Of a DNA stretch of 44,136 nt, positions 17,861 to 26,168 are shown piece after piece. A model generated the notes under the pieces. The model made no database searches. It was not told where the DNA came from and was given only the letters and a program-made list of their open reading frames with translations. The DNA is from Acidobacteriota bacterium. Lineage in GTDB: Bacteria > Acidobacteriota > Terriglobia > Bryobacterales > Bryobacteraceae. The number at the start of each line of letters is the position of its first letter. The stretch's first letter is position 1. A program made the position numbers and the translations under genes. The stretch covers positions 1 to 44,136 of the forward strand of contig JAFDVS010000017.1 of the NCBI GenBank assembly GCA_018268935.1, written 5' to 3'.

Positions 17861-20461
17861 CTACAGAATCAAACGTAAGCCAAGCTGGAAGATCCGGCCA
17901 TCATTCAGCGTATTGGTGATCTTCCCGAACGCCGTCGCATTGAGGTTCCGGTTCGGTTCGTCAAACTGCGGATGATTGCCGAGGTTGAACGCCTCCGCCC
18001 GGAACTGCACCGTGCGCTCGCTGGCGCCCGCCAGCTTCCAGCGCTTCGTGAATCCCCCATTCCAGTTGGCAATTCCTGCTTTCCGGAATGCTCCTTTCCC
18101 CAGCGAACCTCGCCGTTCGCCAGGCACAATAAATCCGAACTTGTCGCGCGACAAGATAATCGGCGCAACGTCCGGATGAGAAATGGTCTTCCCCAGGATC
18201 GATGGGTCCAGGATGTTCGGCCGGTCGCTCGGCCCGCCATCCACATTGCCAAACCCCGGAGCGTCGCTGCCCACGTAAAGCGTGAGCGGTGTCCCCGACT
18301 TCAATAGTGCCGAACTCGACCACTGCCAGTCATCTAGTAACCAGTGCGCCACCCCTCGCCCACTCGAAAATCGCGGCAGGTCCCAATTCTGATACAGGAT
18401 CACTGCATGCGTGGAATCGAAGTTGCTTAGCCCTTTCCGATCCTTCAACGATTCATACTGAGCCTGTGCCCGTCCGCGGGAAACATCGCGGTTGGCTGCC
18501 GTCGCCGTATAGTCCGGGCCCTCATCAATCGACTTCGAGAAGGTGTAGGAAATACCCATCACGTTGCCGGCGAAGCGTGGCAGATCTATTGAAACCTGCC
18601 CCCCATCCAGATACGCGATCCCTCCATTCACGATGTTCTTCACGTCGTAGTAGCGCTGGTCCGGACGCCGCAGATCCACCGTCTGGGTCGTCAAAGGAAC
18701 CCCAGCCAACGGCTCGGCGCGGTTCTCAATGTAGGAGTTGATCAGCTTGATCGTGCGGCTCCCAAAGTAGCCCACCCTCAGGTTCGCCTGGCCGAACTTG
18801 CGCTCCAGGCTCAGGTTGTACTGATGCGCGTAGGGAGAAACGAAGTCCTGTGAATAGAACGTCGGAGACGTGCGCGTATTCGGGTCCTTCAGATTGATGT
18901 TCTTCAGCGGGTTCAGCACATCCGGATTCTGCACTTGAATGTAGAACGCATGTGGCGGGTTGTAGCGCACCTGCGCATACGTTACCGGAGGTATCTGATC
19001 AAACGACACCGTATAACCGGTCCGCAACACCCACTGCTTCGGCAGTTGCCATGCCACATGAAACCGCGGGCTCAGGTTGTTGCAGTCGCAGCGATACGGA
19101 ATCTGATTCCAGTTGTTCACCTCGTACGGCGTAGTCTCCAGGTTGTATCGCAGTCCGTAGTAAATCGAAACTTTTGAGGTTACCTTCCACTGGTCTGCCA
19201 CGAAAAAGTTCGCGCCCCAGTTGCGGAAACCGCGTGAAAACTCGCCCACGTTCACTTCGTATGTCGTCGCCGTCCCTGCGAGCAGATTCTGAATCCCCGT
19301 GCGTCCGAAGTTGCTCGTGAACCAGATCAGCCCGCGAGCGTTGTTGCTCTCAATCCCGTTCAACTGCAACCGCGACCCGTCGCCGCCAAACGTCAACGTA
19401 TGCCGCCCGCCGGCCACCCGGTGCGCGCCCACCAGCCCCCACCGGAACGTGTTCTGCTGCTTGTTGATCGGAAAGTGGCTATCCGGCCCCAACTCTTCAA
19501 TCTGATAGCCCATCCGCACACGGGGCCCAACGGCATTGGGCTCCGCCGCCAGCAACGAAGCGACGCGTGTGAACCCCAGGCCAAAGGAGAGGTCCGTCGC
19601 CGGTGTCGCATGATACTGCAATGTCGCCCGCGAGCGATGCGTATGGATATCCGTGTCCGGGTTCTGCCCGGCTACCAATTGAAACGCATCCACATACTGC
19701 CGGTTGATCGCATGCAACAGGAACAGGCTCATCTTTTCGGAGATCTTCCGATCCAACCGCACGCTGCCGTCGACCTCATTCACCAGTTGTGGTGCGTTCG
19801 TGTTCAGCGCCCGCTCATCGAAATCCGGACGGTTCGGCAGTTCGTTGGGATAGGCGTTCAGAAAGCGCTGCACCAAGGCCCGTAACGCCGGGTCTGTCGC
19901 TGTTGGAGTGCGCTCGTTCGCGAGTGGCACCAGCACATTCCCGTTCACCATCCCGCGAATTTTCCGCTGGTTGAAGTTAGCTGTAATGTCGCCCAGGCCC
20001 CGCACATGGGTCGTAAATCGCCCACCGTAGTTATTCTGCCGCGACGGCTTCACCGGTCCCGCCTGAAAGAACGTCCGCGCATTGAACACCGAGTTCTGAT
20101 GATTGGCGAAGAGATCGGCATGCCAGCGCGAGGCAATCGGCGCCGCCCGCAAGACACTCAGTTCCCCCCCGGGCCGCCCCACTTCACTGGCATACAGACT
20201 GGTTTCCACCGGAGCCAGCGGCACAATCGCGTAGTTCACCCCCAACCGGACGTTCGCTTCCTTCAGCACATCTTTGTCAATGCGGTTCACCGCGACATTC
20301 TCATTGCGGCGCGCGGCGGCGCTCGACAACGAAGGTCTCGATGGTTTGGAAGGCGCCGGCGGAGGCGCCGCGGAGGATGGTTGCGGATTCTTGTCAGCCG
20401 CGTTCAACCACGCAGCCAGCAACAGAAATAGCAGTGGCAAGCTATAGTGTATCGAAGTCAC
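17861..20461 (-). CDS. TonB-dependent receptor-like outer-membrane protein (short acidobacterial type)
   Basis: An 866-residue protein from GTG 20461, with signal peptide MTSIHYSLPLLFLLLAAWLN. A low-complexity Ala/Pro/Ser linker follows, then an outer-membrane beta-barrel with many alternating strands ending in FQLGLRLIL. I see no carboxypeptidase-regulatory domain and no clear TonB box or canonical plug; residues about 60-150 (RRNENVAVNRIDKDVLKEAN onward) may form a reduced plug. This length and the NGNVLVPLANERTP segment suit a conserved acidobacterial receptor subfamily. A longer TTG start at 20518 is possible, but the signal peptide fits 20461. It heads an operon with the FG-GAP, Gfo/Idh and rhodanese genes. 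It probably imports or binds an oligomer; the substrate is unknown. Confidence 0.82.
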   Translation of the reverse strand: MTSIHYSLPLLFLLLAAWLNAADKNPQPSSAAPPPAPSKPSRPSLSSAAARRNENVAVNRIDKDVLKEANVRLGVNYAIVPLAPVETSLYASEVGRPGGELSVLRAAPIASRWHADLFANHQNSVFNARTFFQAGPVKPSRQNNYGGRFTTHVRGLGDITANFNQRKIRGMVNGNVLVPLANERTPTATDPALRALVQRFLNAYPNELPNRPDFDERALNTNAPQLVNEVDGSVRLDRKISEKMSLFLLHAINRQYVDAFQLVAGQNPDTDIHTHRSRATLQYHATPATDLSFGLGFTRVASLLAAEPNAVGPRVRMGYQIEELGPDSHFPINKQQNTFRWGLVGAHRVAGGRHTLTFGGDGSRLQLNGIESNNARGLIWFTSNFGRTGIQNLLAGTATTYEVNVGEFSRGFRNWGANFFVADQWKVTSKVSIYYGLRYNLETTPYEVNNWNQIPYRCDCNNLSPRFHVAWQLPKQWVLRTGYTVSFDQIPPVTYAQVRYNPPHAFYIQVQNPDVLNPLKNINLKDPNTRTSPTFYSQDFVSPYAHQYNLSLERKFGQANLRVGYFGSRTIKLINSYIENRAEPLAGVPLTTQTVDLRRPDQRYYDVKNIVNGGIAYLDGGQVSIDLPRFAGNVMGISYTFSKSIDEGPDYTATAANRDVSRGRAQAQYESLKDRKGLSNFDSTHAVILYQNWDLPRFSSGRGVAHWLLDDWQWSSSALLKSGTPLTLYVGSDAPGFGNVDGGPSDRPNILDPSILGKTISHPDVAPIILSRDKFGFIVPGERRGSLGKGAFRKAGIANWNGGFTKRWKLAGASERTVQFRAEAFNLGNHPQFDEPNRNLNATAFGKITNTLNDGRIFQLGLRLIL

Positions 20462-20468
20462 GGGCCGA

Positions 20469-20520
20469 TTTTGCGGCACCAAACTTGATACAATGAAGAA
20501 GTATTTGACGTCCCGCAAAA
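20469..20520. repeat. 8-base inverted repeat in the divergent region between the receptor gene and infA
   Basis: TTTTGCGG at 20469-20476 and CCGCAAAA at 20513-20520, separated by 36 bases, lie in the 148-base divergent gap. The spacing suits two half-sites of a looping or cooperative regulator, or a long hairpin. An 8-base match in a gap this size arises by chance often enough that I give it low weight. Confidence 0.3.
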
Positions 20521-20609
20521 CCCGGTAGTCGTATTCGCCCTTCTTGAGCGTCTCCCCTGCCTCGATTCGCTCGCCATCAAATCGGCTTCAGCCTCCGGAA
20601 AGGAATAAC

Positions 20610-20828
20610 TTGTCTAAAGAAGATTCAATTGAAGTGATGGGCAAAGTGATTGAGAAATTTAAAGCTGGTATGTTTTCCGTCGAACTCGATGCGGGTAGCA
20701 CCGTCCTCGCCGTCATGGCCGGCAAGCTCCGCCGCAATCGCATCAAAGTCATGAACGGTGACCGCGTCACCATGGAACTGTCCCCTTACGACCTGACGCG
20801 CGGCCGCATCACCTACCGTCACAAGTAA
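20610..20828 (+). CDS. infA: Translation initiation factor IF-1, stand-alone copy
   Basis: A 72-residue IF-1 of standard length, starting at TTG 20610 with AGGA 5 bases upstream and the family N-terminus MSKEDSIEV. The OB-fold features are present (GKVIEKFKAGMFSVELD, VMNGDRVTMELSPYDLTRGRITYRHK). IF-1 binds the A-site of the 30S subunit with IF-2 and IF-3. It is not next to secY, rpmJ or other ribosomal genes, its usual place. It sits between a TonB-receptor-like gene (divergent) and an aldo/keto reductase gene (convergent, stop codons abutting). A second copy elsewhere in the genome is likely but cannot be seen. Confidence 0.95.
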   Translation: MSKEDSIEVMGKVIEKFKAGMFSVELDAGSTVLAVMAGKLRRNRIKVMNGDRVTMELSPYDLTRGRITYRHK

Positions 20829-21809
20829 TTACAGCGCGAATCCGTGCTGTTCCCGATGCGGCGCTCCATCGAACGTCTGCGTCGACTTGAATAATTCGTG
20901 CCGGCCATCCCCGGCCTCTGGCTTCGACATCTCCAAAATCGCCAGCTTCTCCTCCTGGCTTAGCGGCTTGAAATCACGGGCAATCCGCAGATCCTGCTTT
21001 AACTGATCCATTGTCATATATCCCCGGCAAACCGTCGTCACCGGCAGGCTCAGCGCAAAGCGCACACACTGTTCTGCCGTGATCTTCGTCTTCGACGGGA
21101 TACGTGCTTCCATCGGGCCTCCCCCCAACGTCTTCATCGCAATCACCGCCACATTCCTCTTCAGACAAACCGGCAGCGCTTCGTTCTGGAAGCTCCGATA
21201 CCAGGCGTCCATTACGTTGATCGGCATCTGCGCGGTCACCCATGGATACGGTTTCGCCAGCATCTTCAGATGAATTCGCGGATCCTTGTGCCCGGTAAAC
21301 CCAATGTGCCGCACCTTGCCAGCCTTCACTGCTTCCAGCGCATACTTCAATGCACCTTTCTCGAACACCCAGTCCGGATCATTGTCGTAGTTGATCTCGT
21401 GAAACTGCCACAGATCGAGGTGATCCGTCTTCAACCGCCGCAGGCTATCTTCCAAACACTTCCGGCTTCCTTCGTAATCGCGCGCGCAGTTCTTCGACAT
21501 CAGGAACACTCGATTGCGCCAGCCACCTTCCAACCCAAGGCCCATCATCTCTTCGCCCCACCCGTTGTGGTAATCCCAGGCGTTGTCGAAGAATGTCAGC
21601 CCGCCGTCGATCGCCGTGTGCATGATACGGATCGCCTCAGCCCGATCCTTCTGCCCCACACGCCCGATGTGCGCCCCGCCCAATGCCAGCATAGAGACAA
21701 ATTCCTTGGTCCGGCCCAGCGCCCGCTTCGGCACGCCTCCGGTAGCCTGTTGTGCCGGCAAAGGCAGCGTCAACGCACTTCCCACGAATGCTCGTCTCGT
21801 CATCTGCAT
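20829..21809 (-). CDS. Tat-exported aldo/keto reductase
   Basis: A 326-residue protein with a twin-arginine signal (TRRAFVGSALTLPLPAQ, residues 4-20) and an AKR barrel. The catalytic set is visible: Asp75 in FFDNAWDY, Tyr80, Lys106 in LMSKNC and His137 in LWQFHE. The C-terminal part holds the usual NADPH-binding segment. It reduces aldehydes or ketones with NAD(P)H, presumably in the periplasm after folded export. The start at 21809 follows the stop of the FAD/4Fe-4S gene by 8 bases; a second ATG at 21803 is equally possible and keeps the signal. Co-transcription suggests it works with that membrane oxidoreductase. Substrate unknown. Confidence 0.88.
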   Translation of the reverse strand: MQMTRRAFVGSALTLPLPAQQATGGVPKRALGRTKEFVSMLALGGAHIGRVGQKDRAEAIRIMHTAIDGGLTFFDNAWDYHNGWGEEMMGLGLEGGWRNRVFLMSKNCARDYEGSRKCLEDSLRRLKTDHLDLWQFHEINYDNDPDWVFEKGALKYALEAVKAGKVRHIGFTGHKDPRIHLKMLAKPYPWVTAQMPINVMDAWYRSFQNEALPVCLKRNVAVIAMKTLGGGPMEARIPSKTKITAEQCVRFALSLPVTTVCRGYMTMDQLKQDLRIARDFKPLSQEEKLAILEMSKPEAGDGRHELFKSTQTFDGAPHREQHGFAL

Positions 21810-21817
21810 GAGACCGA

Positions 21818-23755
21818 TTATGGCGCAATCCGTGTCGCAATCTGAACGAGCGTTTCCTTCGGCCGGCCGGCAAAGCGCAGCGTGTCCATCGGGCACACCG
21901 TGACACAGATGCCGCATCCGATACAGGACGTGTTCGCGTTGTCAATCCGCTGCTGCTGCAAGGCGAATTGCATCACATCAATCCCCACCTGGCAATACCG
22001 CGTGCATTCCCCACAGGCGATGCATTTCTCATTCGCCTCAATTGCAAAACGCGACACGCCCACGCGCGTATAGAAGCTACTCATCATCTGCATCATCCGT
22101 GCCAGAGGGCACCAATATCGGCACCAGATCTTCCCGCCCAGAAACGGGTAAAGCGTCACCGGCACAATTCCCACCAGCCACAGATCCACCACCAGCCCGT
22201 ACCAATCGCGCGCAGCGGCAGCGGGCCACAACGTACACACAGTAGCGGCCACCAACACCGCGGTTCCCATCTGCTCCCAGCGAATGCTCGCCTGCCCCTT
22301 CGGCGCCAGATGCCTCCACCGATCCCCCAAGGTCTCCGCCAGCCCGCCACAGCCGCATACCCAACTGCAGTAACGCTTCCCTTGAAACAACACCAACAGC
22401 GGAATCAGAACGAATGCCAGCATCACGCCCCACACGGTCCAGAACACGTGCGGGGAGCCGAGGAACGTATGAAAGAACAGCGGCCAAGCGTACACCAACC
22501 CGTAGCTGCGCCACGCCTCTCCCTGCACCAGCCACCGAAAGATAAACTCCGGAATCAGGAAAAAGAACAGCCACTGAAATCCGATCAGACTTGTATACCG
22601 CCAGACCTGAAACCGATCCTTCTTATCGAAACCCCACCGCTTCATCGCCTGCAATCCGAACACGGTCATCACTACCGTATAGAGCACCGTGTACCAGAAC
22701 GCCACAGGCCGGTCCAGCACACTCAGCGCATGATACGCCCAGCCGGTATAAGGCCAGAATTCCACACCGGGGCCCCGTTTGATGCCGTAGATCGAGTAGG
22801 CCACGACGAACATGAGCAGAAGCCACAATACGCGCTTCCAGTCCCAATCGCCTTCCATGCGCACCCCCAGGCTTCGCAGGAAGGCCGCCGGAGGTTCCGC
22901 GCCGATCAGCACAAAAGCATGATCGAAGCCGGCCACGGCGCCGTCCTCCATCACACAGGCACGTTCCTCGAACCGCTGCACTTTCGATCCCAACAGCAAG
23001 CGCACCCCTGCCTGTTCCAGCTTTTGCCGGTTCTCACGGAACACGCGGTGGAACGCAGTACCGCGATAGCTCAACACCACGCGACTCTTCTCGCTCAAGG
23101 CAAGAGCCGCTTCCACGGCGCTGTTGCCGCCGCCCACCACCAGCACGTCTTCGCCCGCATGCTGCTTCACGCCATAGAGCCTGTGATGCACGCGGGAACC
23201 ATCCTCGCCGGGAACACCCAGCCGCCGCGGGTTGGCGCGCTCTCCCGTTGCCAGCACCACGCGGCGCGCACGATACACCCCCTTCTCGGTGCGCACAGTG
23301 AAGCCGTCCGGCCCGCGCACAATCGCCGTCACCGCTTCCCCTGTACGAACTTCCAGCCCGCTGTCCGCAACGTTCGTCTGCCAGCGCCGCAGCAACTCCT
23401 CCTTCGTCGCGCCGTCGAGCCAAAGCTTGCCGCGCACGGCGATCTCTTCCGGCTCGGCATAGACCCACTTGCCTTCGGGGAACTCCTCGATGGTGTTGGC
23501 CAACCGAGCCTTCTCGATCACGACCACGCGCAGGCCCTTCCCGATCGCCACCAGCGCACAGTTCAACCCCGCGGCTCCGGCTCCAACAACAATGACATCC
23601 GGCGCATCGGGCAGTGAAGCGAGATACTCCGCCAGTTCAGTGCCCTGCTCGATCGCCAACTTCAGCACCGGAGCACCGGCGAGGTCGCCGATGATATGGA
23701 GTCCAGGCACGTTCGATTCGAAATGCGCACCCATTTGCGGCCGGCGAGTCGTCAT
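21818..23755 (-). CDS. Membrane FAD/NAD(P) oxidoreductase with polyferredoxin (NapH/CcoG-like) C-terminus
   Basis: A 645-residue fusion. Residues about 10-45 (VPGLHIIGDLAGAPVLKLAI) look like the last FAD-binding segment of a thioredoxin-reductase fold, here at the N-terminus. GAGAAG at 58-63 is the FAD Rossmann motif and GGGNSA at 208-213 the NAD(P) one. Five or so membrane helices follow (about 308-455 and 495-540) with cysteine pairs CSWVC (463-467) and CRYWC (545-549), then two ferredoxin clusters with CxxCxxCxxxC at 578-588 and 611-621. It probably passes electrons between NAD(P)H, flavin, iron-sulfur centres and a membrane partner. The start at 23755 has AGGAG 5 bases upstream. It is followed by the aldo/keto reductase. 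Confidence 0.88.
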   Translation of the reverse strand: MTTRRPQMGAHFESNVPGLHIIGDLAGAPVLKLAIEQGTELAEYLASLPDAPDVIVVGAGAAGLNCALVAIGKGLRVVVIEKARLANTIEEFPEGKWVYAEPEEIAVRGKLWLDGATKEELLRRWQTNVADSGLEVRTGEAVTAIVRGPDGFTVRTEKGVYRARRVVLATGERANPRRLGVPGEDGSRVHHRLYGVKQHAGEDVLVVGGGNSAVEAALALSEKSRVVLSYRGTAFHRVFRENRQKLEQAGVRLLLGSKVQRFEERACVMEDGAVAGFDHAFVLIGAEPPAAFLRSLGVRMEGDWDWKRVLWLLLMFVVAYSIYGIKRGPGVEFWPYTGWAYHALSVLDRPVAFWYTVLYTVVMTVFGLQAMKRWGFDKKDRFQVWRYTSLIGFQWLFFFLIPEFIFRWLVQGEAWRSYGLVYAWPLFFHTFLGSPHVFWTVWGVMLAFVLIPLLVLFQGKRYCSWVCGCGGLAETLGDRWRHLAPKGQASIRWEQMGTAVLVAATVCTLWPAAAARDWYGLVVDLWLVGIVPVTLYPFLGGKIWCRYWCPLARMMQMMSSFYTRVGVSRFAIEANEKCIACGECTRYCQVGIDVMQFALQQQRIDNANTSCIGCGICVTVCPMDTLRFAGRPKETLVQIATRIAP

Positions 23756-23815
23756 CGCAGCTCCTATTATCAGCCTCGGGAATGCGTCGTGCTCTTCCCG
23801 GGATATACAAGCCGC

Positions 23816-25450
23816 ATGAGACACCTGTTCTTCCTTGCGTTCACGACGCTGGCCACGGCGCAGCAACTCACATGGCGCGAGCTTCCCACCGCTGGCGAAG
23901 CCCCCACCGGCCGAGTCGATGGAGCCATTGCCTACGACGAACGAGACAAACGCATCTACATGTTCGGGGGCCGGGACACGCGCCCCGTCAATGACCTTTG
24001 GGCTTACTCCATCGATGCCGGCCGCTGGACACAACTGCGTCCTTCTGGAGGTCCTCCGGCAGCGCGTTTCGGCCACACGCTGCTGTTCGATGCCCAGCGC
24101 CGCCGCCTGCTGTTGTTCGGCGGGCAGGCCGGTGGATTCTTCAGCGACACCTGGAGCTACGACATCGCCCGCAACACCTGGCAACAAGTCGCTCCAGGTG
24201 GTTCCGGTCCGAACGAACGCTACGGCCACTCCGCTGTCCTCGATGCGGCGCGCGATCGTATGATCATCTCCCACGGATTCACCGACGAAGGCCGCTTCGA
24301 CGATACGTGGGCGCTCAACCTCTCCACCAATCGCTGGCAAGACATCAGCCCCAGCGGAGATCGCCCACTGCGCCGTTGTCTTCATCACGCGGTGCTCGAC
24401 ACCGAAGGCAACCAGATGCTGCTCTACGGTGGCTGTGCCAGCGGTTTCGGCCCTTGCCCACTCGGTGATCTGTGGTCTTTCGACCTCACCACGCACCGCT
24501 GGAGCGAAAAGACCGGCGGTCCGAAGCCGCCGGAGCGGCAATGGTACGGCATGGGCTTCGACACCACGCGCCGCCGCCTGATTCTGTTTGGCGGATCCGG
24601 CGACACGGGCAATCTCAACGACACCTGGGAATACGACCCCGCTCGTTTGCAGTGGATTCAGATGCGCTTCTCTCCTGCTCCAGCCGCACGCTCACGGCAC
24701 GAAGCAGTTTTCGCGCCCGGCCTTGGCGCCGTGTTCTTCGGCGGCAACGCTAACGGGGGACTGTCCAACCAACTGCTACTCATCGCCAGTGAACCGGCGC
24801 CGTCAGCACCCCGTTTCAGTTCTCTCGCTGTGCTGAATGCCTTCAGCGGAAATCCGGTGCCGCTAGCACCGGGGGCCATCATCTCTATTTACGGGGAAGC
24901 ACTCGGCCCTTCTTTCGGCACCTCCGCTACGCTTGATCCCAACGGCAATCTGCCCACATCCATCGCCGGCGCCAGCCTCTCCATCAACGGCATCAGCGCG
25001 CCCTTGCTCTACGCGCAGTCGACGCAGCTGAACTTTCAGGTGCCCTACGAACTGGCGGGCGCAACCCAAGCCGAGACCATCGTCACTTACAACGGACAGC
25101 GCTCCACTCCGGCCATACTGCCCATCCAACAACACAGCCCTGGCATTCATCCCACAGCCTTCCGCATCGGCGATGTCATCGTGATGTTTGCCACAGGCGC
25201 CGGCCCGTTCACCCCAAACATCGCCACCGGAGCACTCGTCACCACCACCAACCTTCCCGTTCCCGTTGCCGCCGTCGAACTCATGCTCTCCGGCCAACGG
25301 GCCGCCATCGACTTCATCGGTCACGCACCTCAAACCGCAGGTGTCCTGCAAATCAACGCGCGGTTGCCTGATCCAACAGCAAACGGTCCCATCGAGGCCA
25401 CACTCACAATCGGAGGCAGTTCTACGACCTCCACAATTACACCTCGCTAA
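23816..25450 (+). CDS. Kelch-propeller protein with C-terminal TIGR03437-type domain
   Basis: A 544-residue secreted protein. The signal peptide is MRHLFFLAFTTLATAQ. Six kelch blades span about residues 20-325, with repeated RxxHxxV...LFGG...DTWxYD patterns. The C-terminal domain from about 335 (LNAFSGNPVPLAPGAIISIYG to the end) matches the domain called TIGR03437, found mainly in Solibacter relatives, and is probably a sorting or adhesion module. There is no enzymatic motif. The ATG at 23816 lacks a visible Shine-Dalgarno. A TATACA lies only 6 bases before it, so a leaderless mRNA is possible but unproven. It is followed by the ExbB-like gene. Confidence 0.86.
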   Translation: MRHLFFLAFTTLATAQQLTWRELPTAGEAPTGRVDGAIAYDERDKRIYMFGGRDTRPVNDLWAYSIDAGRWTQLRPSGGPPAARFGHTLLFDAQRRRLLLFGGQAGGFFSDTWSYDIARNTWQQVAPGGSGPNERYGHSAVLDAARDRMIISHGFTDEGRFDDTWALNLSTNRWQDISPSGDRPLRRCLHHAVLDTEGNQMLLYGGCASGFGPCPLGDLWSFDLTTHRWSEKTGGPKPPERQWYGMGFDTTRRRLILFGGSGDTGNLNDTWEYDPARLQWIQMRFSPAPAARSRHEAVFAPGLGAVFFGGNANGGLSNQLLLIASEPAPSAPRFSSLAVLNAFSGNPVPLAPGAIISIYGEALGPSFGTSATLDPNGNLPTSIAGASLSINGISAPLLYAQSTQLNFQVPYELAGATQAETIVTYNGQRSTPAILPIQQHSPGIHPTAFRIGDVIVMFATGAGPFTPNIATGALVTTTNLPVPVAAVELMLSGQRAAIDFIGHAPQTAGVLQINARLPDPTANGPIEATLTIGGSSTTSTITPR

Positions 25451-25490
25451 GCGCGGAACTTTTCTCCATCACGAGGTGTCCAACACCACC

Positions 25491-26159
25491 ATGAACCGAG
25501 CCGTGGCGGAACTTCATGCCGAAATGGGCCGAGGCATCAACTCGCTCGCGACCATCTCCACCATTGCCCCATGGCTTGGCATCTTCGCCACCGTAGACGG
25601 CATCATTGGCGCCTTTGGAGGGGGTTCTGGGGAGAAGTCCGCCATGTTGGCCGCTGTAACAATGCGTCTCTCCGAAGCCATCTGGCCAGCCGCAATGGGC
25701 CTTGCCGTCGGTATCCTCGCCTTCGTCATTCACCGCACGCTCACCCAACGATTAACAAACCTCCGCCAGCAAACGCTCCTACTCCAGGCCGAATTCACAA
25801 CCCTGCTGCGCGCCTGCCACGGCAACTGGCAATGCGCCTCCGACGAAACTCCGCCATTCGCCGGATTTCCCTGGACAACCCAAACCAACACTCACCCATT
25901 TGCTGTGGCCGTACTCCTCACCTTCGCCTGGCTCACCCAATCGCTCGCCTACGTGATACACGGCGGCTACTACCCCGAATGGGCCTTCTTCCGAGCCGCC
26001 TGGTACACCGCATTCGTGTTTGCCATCTGCCTCGCCCCGGCCTGCGTCATCTGGGTCAAAGTGTTAGGCCGCTCTCAGGAAGCCATAGGTCTCCTGACAG
26101 CGGCCATGTGTCTCATCTGGTCCATCGTGGAATGCGTGTCGGGGCTGCACCTGCTGTAG
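25491..26159 (+). CDS. ExbB/TolQ/MotA-like membrane protein lacking the usual first helix
   Basis: A 222-residue protein. Residues 15-40 (LATISTIAPWLGIFATVDGIIGAF) and about 52-83 (LSEAIWPAAMGLAVGILAF) match the second and third membrane helices of ExbB/TolQ proton channels. The usual first helix and cytoplasmic loop are absent, and three further helices follow (about 136-160, 165-190, 198-220). Only 40 bases separate it from the kelch gene, so there is no room for a lost first helix. No ExbD/TolR partner lies nearby. A GTG at 25476 would add five residues. Proton-channel function is therefore uncertain; it may be a derived or regulatory relative. Confidence 0.6.
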   Translation: MNRAVAELHAEMGRGINSLATISTIAPWLGIFATVDGIIGAFGGGSGEKSAMLAAVTMRLSEAIWPAAMGLAVGILAFVIHRTLTQRLTNLRQQTLLLQAEFTTLLRACHGNWQCASDETPPFAGFPWTTQTNTHPFAVAVLLTFAWLTQSLAYVIHGGYYPEWAFFRAAWYTAFVFAICLAPACVIWVKVLGRSQEAIGLLTAAMCLIWSIVECVSGLHLL

Positions 26160-26168
26160 CGCAAATGC

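Noticed and set aside
16634..17878. 414-residue plus-strand open frame opposite the FG-GAP gene
   Set aside because: The minus frame carries seven calcium-loop repeats; the plus frame only mirrors them.
21968..23617. 549-residue plus-strand open frame opposite the FAD/4Fe-4S gene
   Set aside because: Its composition (His, Gln, Pro and Arg rich) is that of an antisense shadow in GC-rich DNA. The minus frame has complete cofactor motifs.
23777..23800. CGGGAA/TTCCCG inverted repeat between the FAD gene and the kelch gene
   Set aside because: Only 6 pairs with a 12-base spacer in GC-rich DNA; expected by chance.
23755..24541. Longer start for the FAD/4Fe-4S gene, adding 262 residues
   Set aside because: The extension overlaps the kelch gene antisense and has low-complexity shadow composition. 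The start at 23755 has AGGAG at good spacing.
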